NCBI RefSeq assembly: GCF_004143485.2
Contig: NZ_ML974132.1
Span: 311,034 to 365,562, forward strand
DNA length: 54,529 bases
Direction: 5' to 3'
Source of the DNA: Halorussus amylolyticus
Lineage (GTDB): Archaea; Halobacteriota; Halobacteria; Halobacteriales; Haladaptataceae
Shown piece after piece: positions 41,163-49,924 of the stretch. Position 1 is the stretch's first letter, and each line of letters opens with the position of its first letter. Under the pieces are notes generated by a model. The model saw only the letters and a program-made list of their open reading frames with translations, made no database searches and was not told where the DNA came from. A program made the translations under genes and the position numbers.

Positions 41163-41926
41163 CACGAGACAATCTCTACTCGCTCGGCTTGCAGGACCAC
41201 GACAGACTCAATCACGAACTCGGTGGCGGCATCCCCCGCGGCTCTATCGTCCTCATCGAGGGTGATTACGGCGCCGGAAAGTCCGCGATGAGCCAGCGGT
41301 TCAGTTACGGTCTCTGTGAGACCGACCACACGGTCACGCTCCTCTCGACCGAACTCACTATCGGCGGCTTCATCGACCAGATGCACTCGCTGTCGTACGG
41401 CGTCGAGGACCACCTGCTGAACGAGCAACTCCTGTTTCTCCACGCCGACGTGGACACCGGCGGCGGGCGGCGACTCACCGCGCCGAGCGAGGAGGAGGAG
41501 GGCAACCGCAAGGAACTGCTGAATCGGTTGATGAACGCCGAGGCCATGTGGCAGGCCGACGTTATCATCATCGACACGTTCGACGCCATCCTCCGGAACG
41601 ACCCGATGTTCGAGGCGCTCATTCGCCAGAACGAGGAGCGCCAGGCCGCCCTCGAAATCATCTCCTTCTTCCGCGATTTGGTGTCGCAGGGGCAGGTCAT
41701 CGTCCTCACCGTGGACCCCTCGACGGTGGACGAGGAGGCAATCGGTCCGTTCCGAGCCATCGCCGACGTGTTCATGGAACTCCAGATGGTCGAGGTCGGC
41801 AACGACGTGCGCCGGAACATCTCGGTCAAGCGGTTCGCCGGGATGGGCGAACAGGTCGGCGACACCATCGGGTACTCGGTCCGTGCCGACGCCGGAATCG
41901 TCATCGAGAGCCGTAGCGTCGCGTAG
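41159..41926 (+). CDS. flaH: archaellum ATP-binding protein FlaH (ArlH)
   Basis: 255 residues, a RecA/KaiC-like fold. Walker A is [12 protein letters not shown] (about 38-49), and [13 protein letters not shown] is the Walker B strand. FlaH binds ATP, forms a ring and docks on FlaI at the motor base. An insertion ([20 protein letters not shown]) after the Walker region is halophile-like. It lies 8 nt before flaI. Confidence 0.92.
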   Translation: MTRDNLYSLGLQDHDRLNHELGGGIPRGSIVLIEGDYGAGKSAMSQRFSYGLCETDHTVTLLSTELTIGGFIDQMHSLSYGVEDHLLNEQLLFLHADVDTGGGRRLTAPSEEEEGNRKELLNRLMNAEAMWQADVIIIDTFDAILRNDPMFEALIRQNEERQAALEIISFFRDLVSQGQVIVLTVDPSTVDEEAIGPFRAIADVFMELQMVEVGNDVRRNISVKRFAGMGEQVGDTIGYSVRADAGIVIESRSVA

Positions 41927-41934
41927 GGACTACC

Positions 41935-43716
41935 ATGACCGAACACGGGACCGCACAGATTCAAGACGACCTCCGGGAAGTCGCTATGCGACGGCCCCAC
42001 CTGCGGGACTATCTCAAACGGTTCAAGCAGTTCACCGGGGAGTTCCCGCGACTCATCGACGAACCCGGCGGCGAGTGGGAGGCCGACAAACCCAACGTCA
42101 TCTACCCCGTGGGCGGCCCGATATACTGTCACATCTACGGCGACGTGGGCCAAGACACCGAGTACTACGCAGTGGAACCCGACCTCTCGGGCACCGAACA
42201 GGAGCTTTTCGGGAAGGTCCGGAGCCAGATTCTAGAGCGGAGCGTGAACAAGCCCGCGCCCGAGAACGAGGCGGAGTACGACGACCGCATCGAGGAACTC
42301 CTCGACGAGACGGTCGCCATCGACGACGGCAACGGGTCGGGTCGGCCCAACATCCGAAACCTCTCTCCCCAGCAGGTGATTCAATGGGTGAAGGACGTGT
42401 CGTACAACGACTTCAAACAGGGGGTCCGGGGCGTCTCGACCGAGGAAATCGTTCGGACGGTCAAAGACTACACCAACATCGGCACCTACGAGGTGTCCGA
42501 GCAGACCTACGAGAACATCCGGTATCGGTTGAATCGCGACATCGTGGGGTTCGGGCCGCTCGAACCCATCATGCGCGACCCGGCGAACGAGGACATTCAC
42601 GTCATCGGACCCCACGAGACGTACGTGGACCACGGCACGTTCGGGATGCTCGGCACCAGCGTCGATTTCGGCACCCCCGAGCAGTTCGACAACTGGCTTC
42701 GGAACATGGGCGAGCGAATCGGCGACCCCGTGAGCGACTCCGACCCCATCGTGGACTCCACCCTGCCCGACGGGTCGCGTATCAACATCATCTACTCCGA
42801 CGACGTGAGCCTGAAGGGGCCGAGCCTCACCATCCGTCAGGGCGAGGGGACGCCGCTCTCGGTCGCCCAGATTACCAAGTGGGGAACGCTGTCGCCCAAA
42901 CTCGCGGCGTACCTCTGGCTCTGTCTCGAAAACGAGCAGACGGTGTTCGTGGTCGGGGAGACCGCGTCCGGGAAGACCACGACGCTGAACTGTATCATGT
43001 CGTTCATCCCGCGCGACTCGAAGATTTACACCGCGGAGGACACCGCCGAGGTGCTGCCGCCCCACGACACGTGGCAACAGCTTCTGACTCGTGAGGGCGG
43101 CGGCGAGGACAGCACCGACGTGGACATGTTCGACCTCGTCGCGGCCGCGCTCCGTTCGCGCCCCGACTACATCATCGTGGGTGAGGTCCGTGGCGAGGAG
43201 GGTCGGATGGCGTTCCAGGCGGCCCAGACCGGCCACCCCGTGATGTTGACGTTCCACGCGAGCGACATCGTCTCGATGATTCAGCGGTTCACGGGCGACC
43301 CCATCAACATCCCCGAGACGTTCATGGACAACGCCGACGTCGCGCTGTTCCAGAACCGAGTCAAGCAGGGCGACGACGTGCTTCGTCGCGTGACCTCCGT
43401 CCAGGAGATAGAGGGCTACTCGAAGGAGATGGGCGGGGTCGTGACCCGCCAGTCGTTCTACTGGGACCCCGTCGAGGACGAAATCGTCTTCCAGGGCATG
43501 AACAACTCCTTCGTCCTCGAAGAGCAGATTGCGACCCTGCTCGGCTACGAGAACACCCGCGACATCTACGACGAACTCGACTTCCGCGCCGAACTGTTCG
43601 AGCGCATGATAGAGGAGAACATACTCGGTTACCACGAGGTCAACGAGACCATCGAGGCGTTCCAGCGCGACGGCGTGGACGGGCTTCCGTTTAACATCCA
43701 TCGGTCGTTCGACTGA
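41935..43716 (+). CDS. flaI: archaellum motor ATPase FlaI (ArlI)
   Basis: 593 residues, a type II/IV secretion ATPase that powers both assembly and rotation. An N-terminal domain (1-240) precedes the ATPase core: Walker A VVGETASGKTTTLN (about 346), Asp box IYTAEDTAE, Walker B YIIVGEVRGEEG and His box TGHPVMLTFHASD. Length fits haloarchaeal FlaI. A 12-base word (TCGTTCGACTGA) at its stop is repeated 20 bp downstream. A long G/C tract then separates it from flaJ. Confidence 0.94.
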   Translation: MTEHGTAQIQDDLREVAMRRPHLRDYLKRFKQFTGEFPRLIDEPGGEWEADKPNVIYPVGGPIYCHIYGDVGQDTEYYAVEPDLSGTEQELFGKVRSQILERSVNKPAPENEAEYDDRIEELLDETVAIDDGNGSGRPNIRNLSPQQVIQWVKDVSYNDFKQGVRGVSTEEIVRTVKDYTNIGTYEVSEQTYENIRYRLNRDIVGFGPLEPIMRDPANEDIHVIGPHETYVDHGTFGMLGTSVDFGTPEQFDNWLRNMGERIGDPVSDSDPIVDSTLPDGSRINIIYSDDVSLKGPSLTIRQGEGTPLSVAQITKWGTLSPKLAAYLWLCLENEQTVFVVGETASGKTTTLNCIMSFIPRDSKIYTAEDTAEVLPPHDTWQQLLTREGGGEDSTDVDMFDLVAAALRSRPDYIIVGEVRGEEGRMAFQAAQTGHPVMLTFHASDIVSMIQRFTGDPINIPETFMDNADVALFQNRVKQGDDVLRRVTSVQEIEGYSKEMGGVVTRQSFYWDPVEDEIVFQGMNNSFVLEEQIATLLGYENTRDIYDELDFRAELFERMIEENILGYHEVNETIEAFQRDGVDGLPFNIHRSFD

Positions 43717-43989
43717 TAGGAACGTCGTTCGACTGACGAGTGTGCGCGCGACTCCGATTCCGTCGAGACCGAACCGCCCTGCCGGTCGGGGGGGGGGGGG
43801 GGGGGGGGGGCCCCCCCCCGCCCCCCCCCCCCCCCCCCCCCCCCCCCCGGGGGGGGGGGGGGGGGGGGCCCGCCCCCCCCCCGCCGCGAGACTCCGAATC
43901 GACGCCGATTCGGGGGTGTAATTTTCGGCTTGCAAGATTTATGAAGGTGGGACGTAAACCCCGCGAACACCAGCCCTCCATCGAGCATC
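43717..43989. other. flaI-flaJ spacer with G/C tracts
   Basis: 273 bases between two genes that are normally adjacent. It holds the second copy of TCGTTCGACTGA (43725-43736), a G/C homopolymer block (43788-43883) and an AT-rich ATTTATG (about 43938-43944) some 46 nt before flaJ. That last element may give flaJ its own promoter. Confidence 0.5.
43788..43883. repeat. alternating G and C homopolymer block
   Basis: As written: G23, C9, G, C28, G20, C3, G, C10, G. The two strands are self-complementary over long stretches and could form hairpins, cruciforms or G-quadruplexes. Such sequence is also typical of consensus error at a hard-to-sequence GC tract. The exact length is not trustworthy. Confidence 0.6.
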
Positions 43990-45717
43990 ATGGCAGAAAC
44001 CGAACAACCGGCACAGAGCGCGAAAGACCTCTTCGCTGGCTTCGCGTCCTCGACGATAGAGTCCTACCGGCAGATGGAGACGCCGGTCTCCCGGTACTTG
44101 GCCGCGGTCGTGGTGCCGTCTATCGTCTTTTTCGTGGTGACTGTCGCGGTGTTCGTCGTCACGGACTTCCCGCTTCTAATCGCGGTTCCCATCCCCTTAC
44201 TCGGTCTGCTCGCGCTGGTCGTGGCGGTCGTCTACCCCAAAATTCTGCGCGACCAGAAGCGCAAGGAGATAGAGGACCGCCTTCACCTGTTCATCACCCA
44301 CATGACCATCCTCTCGACCGCGAACATCGACCGAGTGGAGGTGTTTCGCACCCTCGGCGAAGAAGACGAGTACAAGGCGCTGGCCGAGGAGATGCGCCGC
44401 ATCACGCAGTTGGTCGATACGTGGAACCAGAGTCTCGACGATGCGTTGCGAATCCGAGCGAACAAATCGCCGAGCAAGCCGTTCGCGGACTTCTTGGACC
44501 GACTCGCGTACACCATCAACGCCGGACAGGAGATAGAGGACTTCCTGCTGAGCGAACAGGACGTGGTGATTCAGAACTACGTCACCATCTACGAGGGGTC
44601 GCTTCAGAACCTCGAGGTCATGAAGGACCTCTACCTCTCGATGGTGCTGTCGGCGACGTTCGCGCTCGTGTTCGCGACCGTTCTCCCGATTCTGACCGGG
44701 ACCAACCCCACGACGACGGTCGGTGCGGTCGTCGTGATGTTCGCGTTTATTCAGGTCGGGTTCATCCTCCTGATTCGCAGCACTGCTCCCTACGACCCGC
44801 TGTGGTACCACCCGCCGAGCCAGACGACGTGGTCGGAGTGGCGAATCCGCATCTCGGTCGTCGTGGGCGTGTTTCTCACCATCGCGGCGATAGCGGCCTC
44901 TCTGCTCGTTCTGATGGGCCAGACGTCCATCGACCCGGACTCGATTCCGCTGCCGTTCTACGCCGCGATTCCGACCACGCCGCTGTTGATACCCGGCGTC
45001 GTCGTCCGCAGGGAGGAGGAGAAAATCAAGGAGCGCGACGAGGAGTTCACGAGCTTCATCCGGGCGCTGGGCGCGACCGAGAGCGCAAAGCAGAGTACGA
45101 CCACCAAGGTCCTCGAATCGCTCCAGGGCAAGAACTTCGGCGCGCTGAGCAAGAACGTCAGCGACCTCTACAAGCGACTCAACATGCGCATCGAACCCGG
45201 TATGGCGTGGCGACACTTCACCGCGGATTCGCGGTCGTACCTCATCCAGAAGTTCAGCGAGATGTTCCTCGTCGGCCGCCAGATGGGCGGCGACCCGAAG
45301 AAGCTCGGCGAACTCATCGCGAGCAACATGAACGAAGTGATTCAGCTCCGCGAGCGCCGCACCCAATCGACCGTGACGCTCATCGGTGTCCTCTACGGGA
45401 TTACCGCGGCTTCGACGTTCGCGTTCTTCATCGGTCTCGAAATCGTCGAAGTGCTGGCGGGAATGGACGTGAACCTCGACACCGACCAGTTCGACTTCGG
45501 CACCATCATCTACACCGAGGTGTACGACATCGACACCATCGAGTATCTCCTGATACTCATCATCCTGCTCAACTCCGTGCTGTCGTCGCTGATGGTCCGC
45601 ATCGCCGACGGCGGCCACAAGGTGAACTCCTACCTCCACTTCGTGCTGTTGACGTGGATTTCGAGCGTCATCGCGGTGTTCACTCGCATCGTCGTCGGGT
45701 CGTTCCTGAACGTCTGA
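43990..45717 (+). CDS. flaJ: archaellum membrane platform protein FlaJ (ArlJ)
   Basis: 575 residues. A cytoplasmic helical domain (1-35) and a first pair of membrane helices (about 36-85) come first, then a T2SSF-like cytoplasmic domain (LHLFITHMTILSTANIDRVEVFRTLGEEDEY...), a central set of helices (about 218-340), a second T2SSF domain (FTSFIRALGATESAKQS..., SEMFLVGRQMGGDPKKLGE) and helices near 460-480 and 510-570. FlaJ is the membrane core that FlaI turns. Confidence 0.92.
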   Translation: MAETEQPAQSAKDLFAGFASSTIESYRQMETPVSRYLAAVVVPSIVFFVVTVAVFVVTDFPLLIAVPIPLLGLLALVVAVVYPKILRDQKRKEIEDRLHLFITHMTILSTANIDRVEVFRTLGEEDEYKALAEEMRRITQLVDTWNQSLDDALRIRANKSPSKPFADFLDRLAYTINAGQEIEDFLLSEQDVVIQNYVTIYEGSLQNLEVMKDLYLSMVLSATFALVFATVLPILTGTNPTTTVGAVVVMFAFIQVGFILLIRSTAPYDPLWYHPPSQTTWSEWRIRISVVVGVFLTIAAIAASLLVLMGQTSIDPDSIPLPFYAAIPTTPLLIPGVVVRREEEKIKERDEEFTSFIRALGATESAKQSTTTKVLESLQGKNFGALSKNVSDLYKRLNMRIEPGMAWRHFTADSRSYLIQKFSEMFLVGRQMGGDPKKLGELIASNMNEVIQLRERRTQSTVTLIGVLYGITAASTFAFFIGLEIVEVLAGMDVNLDTDQFDFGTIIYTEVYDIDTIEYLLILIILLNSVLSSLMVRIADGGHKVNSYLHFVLLTWISSVIAVFTRIVVGSFLNV

Positions 45718-45786
45718 TACACAGGACCGAAAAAATATGTACCCCCTCTGTGAACCACCGGTAAACGAACCACTTCCCCGAAAACT

Positions 45787-46641
45787 ATGTCCGAAAAGGT
45801 CATCGCCGATTTCGTGGCGCGGTTCACGGTCGAAACGTTCGAGACGCCCGACCCCGTGAGCGGCCGAATCGTCCTGAGTCGGCGTCGTCTCGTGCTCGCC
45901 ACATCGGACTCGAAGACGACCATTCCCCTCTCGGCTATCTTCGACATCAACGTGGGTCAGGTACCCGGCGACCTCGACGAGTTTTTCCAAGACACGATTA
46001 CCATCGCCTACGAGGTGGACGGCACTCGACGCGTGGCGGTAATCGAGGCCGGAACCGAGGAGGTCACCCGGTTCAAGACGGTGCTGTTCAAGGCCCAACT
46101 CAGCGGGAGTCAAACCAGAATCAAACACCCCGCGCGAGTGGGCGGTCGCGTGACCGACTCGACGTTCCGCCCGGCGAAACTCCGGATTCGACCGGGCGTC
46201 GTGCGGTTCGTCTGTTCGGACCCCGTCACGGTGAATCTGGCGAACGTCACGTACTTCGAAAAGGCGCGCCGGGAGGTCGGAACCGTGGTCGCGGTCCGAC
46301 ACGCCGACGAGGGCCAATCGGTGACCTCGGAGTTCGCGCTCGAAAACGACCGAAAGCTCAATCTGCTCGGGAGATACCTCCGACTCGAATACTCCGAACT
46401 CGCGCAGGCGGCCGAGGAGGTGGACGTTTCCGAGGGCGAAGTCGAGGCGCTGGTCGCCATCTACTCGGGAGGTCGGAGCGGCGACCTCGCCGGGATGCTC
46501 GGCGTGGATTCGAGTCGAGTCACGATGTTGCTCAACGACCTCCGTGAGAAGGGTCTCGTCGACGAGGGGCAAAAGGGCCTGTCGCTGACTGCGCAGGGAC
46601 AACTCCTCGTCAGCGACCGCATCGAGACGGTGAACACCTGA
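45787..46641 (+). CDS. cheF: taxis protein CheF
   Basis: 284 residues of the DUF439/CheF family, which binds CheY-P, CheD and CheC2 on one side and the archaellum accessory proteins on the other. Residues 1-200 are beta-rich repeats (RIVLSRRRLVLATSDSKTTIPLSAIFDIN). The C-terminal 80 form a winged-helix-like domain (GEVEALVAIYSGGRSGDLAGMLGVDSSRVTMLLNDLREKGLV). Its place beside flaJ agrees with the adaptor role. A T6 run (46672-46677) just after may end the transcript. Confidence 0.92.
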   Translation: MSEKVIADFVARFTVETFETPDPVSGRIVLSRRRLVLATSDSKTTIPLSAIFDINVGQVPGDLDEFFQDTITIAYEVDGTRRVAVIEAGTEEVTRFKTVLFKAQLSGSQTRIKHPARVGGRVTDSTFRPAKLRIRPGVVRFVCSDPVTVNLANVTYFEKARREVGTVVAVRHADEGQSVTSEFALENDRKLNLLGRYLRLEYSELAQAAEEVDVSEGEVEALVAIYSGGRSGDLAGMLGVDSSRVTMLLNDLREKGLVDEGQKGLSLTAQGQLLVSDRIETVNT

Positions 46642-46708
46642 ACACCTCGTCGCTCCGAACTCTCCAGTAAATTTTTTCACATAATATCACCAGTAAAATT
46701 CCTAAGCG

Positions 46709-46721
46709 TTTTTATATTATA
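46709..46721 (+). promoter_or_regulatory. TATA box of the sensor kinase gene
   Basis: A strong AT block (TTTTTATATTATA) lies about 28 nt before the ATG at 46743. Confidence 0.7.
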
Positions 46722-46742
46722 CTTGGTAACATTCGACAAGCA

Positions 46743-49028
46743 ATGGGGAACGCCATCCGTGTTCTGTTGGTCGACGACGACACGGCCGTCGCGAAGTTGA
46801 CCGCCACCTACCTGAAGCGGGCCAGCGAGGACATCACGACGACCGTCGAGACGGGTCCCGCCGACGCGCTCGCGCGGGTGACCGGCGACGAGTCGGTAGA
46901 CTGCGTCGTCAGCGACTACGACATGCCCGAGATGGACGGACTGACTTTCCTCGACGAAGTGCGCGCGGTCGCCCCGGAACTGCCGTTCATCCTCTTTACG
47001 GGAAAGGGAAGCGAGGAAATCGCGTCGGAGGCCATCTCGTCTGGCGTGACCGACTACCTCCAGAAGGAGACCGGCACCGACCACTACACAGTGTTGGCAA
47101 ACCGGGTCGAGAACGCGGTCGCCCAGCATCGCGCCGAGCGACAGGCCGACGAGGCGAACGAGCGGATTCGACGCATCTTCGAGCGCATCACCGACGCGTT
47201 TTACGCGTTCGACGACGACTGGCGCGTGACCTACGCGAACCAGCAGGCCGCCGACCACACCGACCGGTCCCAGCGCGAGCTAATCGGCGAGGACATCCGG
47301 AGGGTGCTTCCCGAATCCGACGGCCGGGAACTGTACGACTCGTTCGACCAGGCGTTCGAGACCCAAGAGCCGGTGACGCTCGAAACCGAGTCGGTGCTTC
47401 GGCCCGACCAGTGGATAGAGGTCCGGGTGTACCCATCCGAGGACGGCCTCTCGGTGTACTTCCGAGACACCACCGAGCGCAAGCGCGCACAGATGGAGCT
47501 TCGCGAGACGAAACAGAAGATAGAGGCGCTCCACGATGTGGCCGCCCGCGCGGTCGCCTGCACGTCCGAGCAGGAAATCTACGACCTTGCGGTCGAGACC
47601 GCCGAGGAAATACTCGAATTCGACCTCTGTACGGTGGATGCGGTGGAGGACGACCGGCTAATTTCGCGCGCGGTCTCGAAGGTCGTCGCCACCGACGGCT
47701 ACTACGAGACGACGCCGATAGACGCCGAGGGGAATCTCGCGGCGCTCGCGGCCCGCGAGTGGGAGTCGTCGCTGGTCGAGGACCTCCGAGAGACCGAGAT
47801 GGTTCCGGCCGAGAGCGAGTACCGCTCGGTGCTGACCGTGCCAATCGGCGAGTTCGCCGTCTTTCAGGCGGTCTCGAAGGACCTCGGCGGCTTCGACGAG
47901 GCCGACCGCGACCTGACCGAACTGCTCGCCGCACACCTCGACGAGGCGCTCACGCGGGTCAAATCCGAGACCGAACTCCGGGACGAGCGCGACCGCTTCG
48001 CCGCGCTGTTCGAGAACGTCCCGAACGCGGTAGTGCGCTACGACAGCAGCGACGACGCCGCAATCTGCCGGTCGGTCAACACGGCGTTCGAGGAGGTGTT
48101 CGGCTGGACCGCCGAGGAGATGGTGGGCGAATCGGTCGACGACTACATCCTCCCCGACGACGAGTGGGAGGCCGGAAAGTCGCTCAACTCGCGGGTCCGT
48201 CGGGGCGGACGAATCGAGGGCGAGGAGGTCCACCGCCGGACGCGCGACGGCGGTCGGGACTTCCTGCTCCACACGGCCCCTTCGCGCAACCGCGACGACA
48301 GCGAGGCGTTCGCCATCTACGTCGATATCACCGACCAGAAGGAGCGCGAGCGAAAGCTCGCCCGGCAGAACGAGCGACTCGAAGAGTTCGCCAGCGTGGT
48401 GTCTCACGACCTCAGAAACCCGCTCAACGTCGCGTGCGGACGGTACGACCTCTTGGCCGACGAGTCCGACGCCGAGCACCTCGAACCGCTCGGACGGGCG
48501 CTCGACCGAATGGACGCGCTGGTCGAGGACCTGCTCGCACTCGCCCGGCAGGGACAGGTCGTGGACGACTTCGAGCAGGTGTCGCTCGCGAGCGCGGCCG
48601 AGACCGCGTGGGAGACCGTCGAGACCGAAGCGGCCACGCTTTCGCTCGACGAGGACGCGGTGATTCAGGCCGACGAGCCCCGTTTCCGCGAACTCCTCGA
48701 GAATCTCTTCGGCAACGCCGTGGAGCACGGCGACTCGGACGTGGCGGTCGAAGTCGGCCCGCTCGCGGCGGGCGACCGGACCTGCTCGTCGGAGGGCCGC
48801 CCGACGCGGGGGTTCTACGTCGAAGACGACGGGTCGGGCATCTCGGAAGCCAACTCCGAGAAGGTGCTCGAACACGGCTTCACGACCACCGACGACGGCA
48901 CCGGTTTCGGTCTCGCCATCGTGTCGTCCATCGCGGAGGCCCACGGTTGGCGCACGTCGGTCTGCGAGAGTGATGCGGGCGGCGCGCGCTTCGAGTTCAC
49001 CCGGGTGGCGATTCGAGAGAAACCGTAA
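46743..49028 (+). CDS. REC-PAS-GAF-PAS hybrid histidine kinase
   Basis: 761 residues, soluble, with no membrane helix. Order: receiver (1-120; Asp58 in VVSDYDMPEMDG), PAS (about 140-255), GAF (about 265-400), PAS (about 415-535), HisKA with His555 (VVSHDLRNPL) and HATPase (about 650-760; LLENLFGNAVEHGDSD, VEDDGSGIS, GTGFGLAIV). Such kinases are a large haloarchaeal class with unknown signals. No separate response regulator is adjacent except the che genes. It has its own promoter. Confidence 0.92.
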   Translation: MGNAIRVLLVDDDTAVAKLTATYLKRASEDITTTVETGPADALARVTGDESVDCVVSDYDMPEMDGLTFLDEVRAVAPELPFILFTGKGSEEIASEAISSGVTDYLQKETGTDHYTVLANRVENAVAQHRAERQADEANERIRRIFERITDAFYAFDDDWRVTYANQQAADHTDRSQRELIGEDIRRVLPESDGRELYDSFDQAFETQEPVTLETESVLRPDQWIEVRVYPSEDGLSVYFRDTTERKRAQMELRETKQKIEALHDVAARAVACTSEQEIYDLAVETAEEILEFDLCTVDAVEDDRLISRAVSKVVATDGYYETTPIDAEGNLAALAAREWESSLVEDLRETEMVPAESEYRSVLTVPIGEFAVFQAVSKDLGGFDEADRDLTELLAAHLDEALTRVKSETELRDERDRFAALFENVPNAVVRYDSSDDAAICRSVNTAFEEVFGWTAEEMVGESVDDYILPDDEWEAGKSLNSRVRRGGRIEGEEVHRRTRDGGRDFLLHTAPSRNRDDSEAFAIYVDITDQKERERKLARQNERLEEFASVVSHDLRNPLNVACGRYDLLADESDAEHLEPLGRALDRMDALVEDLLALARQGQVVDDFEQVSLASAAETAWETVETEAATLSLDEDAVIQADEPRFRELLENLFGNAVEHGDSDVAVEVGPLAAGDRTCSSEGRPTRGFYVEDDGSGISEANSEKVLEHGFTTTDDGTGFGLAIVSSIAEAHGWRTSVCESDAGGARFEFTRVAIREKP

Positions 49029-49124
49029 CCGATTCGTCGGCCGAGGACGTATCGGAACCAGACCGCGGCTACGGTCGCTCACGGGCACCATAACAAAGAT
49101 GCGTGCGGCCCACTCGTAAGACGA

Positions 49125-49209
49125 GGAAGGGTAGCTCAGTGGTAGAGCGCCACCGATTCTACGGTGGCAGCCTGACAGGCTTCGCGTGGTTCGACTCCCG
49201 CCCCTTCCG
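49125..49209 (+). tRNA. tRNA-like gene with long variable arm, isotype unassigned
   Basis: 85 nt. The acceptor GGAAGGG/CCCTTCC with G73, a regular D-arm (GCTC AGTGGTA GAGC), a variable-arm hairpin (AGCCT GAC AGGCT) and a T-loop TTCGACT are all present. The anticodon hairpin is odd: GCCACCG/CGGTGGC leaves a 6-nt loop ATTCTA, or an 8-nt loop with a 5-bp stem. TCT, TTC or CTA could be read as anticodon. The T-stem has one extra T (GCG-T-GG/CCCGC). It may be a non-standard tRNA, a pseudo-tRNA or another structured RNA. Confidence 0.5.
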
Positions 49210-49265
49210 CTCCGTTCGGTTTTCTGCGAGGCGTTTCATCGCCGAGCAATTGCTCCGAACGGAGC
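49209..49265 (+). repeat. tRNA-tail hairpin A
   Basis: GCTCCGTTCGG (49209-49219) pairs exactly with 49255-49265. The enclosed sequence TGCGAGGCG-CGCCGAGCA carries a small inner stem. It starts on the last base of the tRNA-like gene. The same inner loop returns at 49389-49412 with different outer arms. Confidence 0.75.
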
Positions 49266-49275
49266 GGGGGACGGC

Positions 49276-49365
49276 GCGGAGTCGAGCAAGCAAGTCGCAT
49301 GCCCGGACGCGCAACGAACGAAGTGAGTGAGCATCCCGGAACGTCTTGCCCGGTTCGACTTCCGC
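49276..49365 (+). repeat. tRNA-derived unit 1
   Basis: About 90 bases beginning GCGGAGTCGAGC and ending in a degenerate copy of the tRNA T-arm and acceptor 3' side (GGTTCGACTTCCGCCCCTTCC, extending to 49371). GGAGTCGA and TCGACTTCC at its ends are nearly complementary, so the unit can fold end to end. Confidence 0.6.
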
Positions 49366-49372
49366 CCCTTCC

Positions 49373-49430
49373 GTTTTCTGCCGACACACTGCGAGGCGTT
49401 TAGCGCCGAGCATACGCGTCGGCAGAAAAC
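49373..49430 (+). repeat. tRNA-tail hairpin B
   Basis: GTTTTCTGCCGAC (49373-49385) pairs exactly with 49418-49430. The inner loop sequence matches hairpin A, but the arms differ while staying complementary. Confidence 0.75.
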
Positions 49431-49436
49431 TGATTC

Positions 49437-49526
49437 GGAAGGGAGTCGAGCAGACGAGTCGCACGCCCGCGCAGGGAGCGAAGCGACCGAGCAGGACCGT
49501 CTCGGCGAGTTCGACTCCCGCCCTTC
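49437..49526 (+). repeat. tRNA-derived unit 2
   Basis: It begins GGAAGGGAGTCGAGC (same first seven bases as the tRNA-like acceptor) and ends GTTCGACTCCCGCCCTTC. GGGAGTCGA (49441-49449) and TCGACTCCC (49511-49519) are exact complements. The size of about 90 nt is close to a tRNA, but no anticodon arm is present. Confidence 0.6.
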
Positions 49527-49589
49527 TGCTTTTGCGACGAACTACTCTGCTCGCTGTGAGTCGTCGCTAACAGAATCAATTTCAGCCAG

Positions 49590-49859
49590 AAAGCCCCCGC
49601 GCTCGCAGTCGCTCCGCGTGATATCCCGTGCGTGCAGTTCTGCTCGCACGTCACCTGTGAGAACCGCACCGCAACCGCGACAGCCACACGCCTCCCCAAC
49701 CGACTGCGGTCCTCGACTGCTCGCTCTGCTCGCAGTCTGCGGTCCTCATCCCTCGCGCGCTTTGGGCGCGACCACTTGCGGGTCGCGCCAGCGCGCGCCG
49801 GAAGACAAACCACGTCTTCCGAGCCTGCGGTCGCTTCGCTCCCGCAGACGCCGGGGTGA
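49590..49859. repeat. dispersed structured repeat, copy 2, and GC-rich hairpins
   Basis: It contains AAAGCCCCCGCGC (as at 8584), a 9-bp hairpin (49765-49773 with 49781-49789) closed by CGCGCGC/GCGCGCG, the hairpin CGGAAGAC/GTCTTCCG (49799-49821, one loop base different from copy 1) and a CTGCGG/CCCGCAG element with TCGCTTCGCTC between. No gene is supported from 49210 to 49924. Confidence 0.6.
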
Positions 49860-49924
49860 TTGTCCCACCGAGCGTCGCATCTCGGATATCATTCTGCGTC
49901 TCGCTCTCCCAGAAAAAACATCGA

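Noticed and set aside
42232-43935. 567-codon frame antisense to flaI, with poly-Pro/Gly
   Set aside because: It reads through the G/C homopolymer block and is opposite a certain ATPase gene.
44197-46680. 827-codon open frame antisense to flaJ and cheF
   Set aside because: It mirrors codon bias of the real genes and shows no domain.
49125-49209. Pyrrolysine-type tRNA, because CTA can be read in the loop and G73 is present
   Set aside because: The loop size is wrong, there is a long variable arm, and no pyl genes are in the window. It is kept only as one of three possible readings.
49209-49430. CRISPR array from repeated hairpins
   Set aside because: Only two units with unequal arms are present, with no regular spacers and no cas genes.
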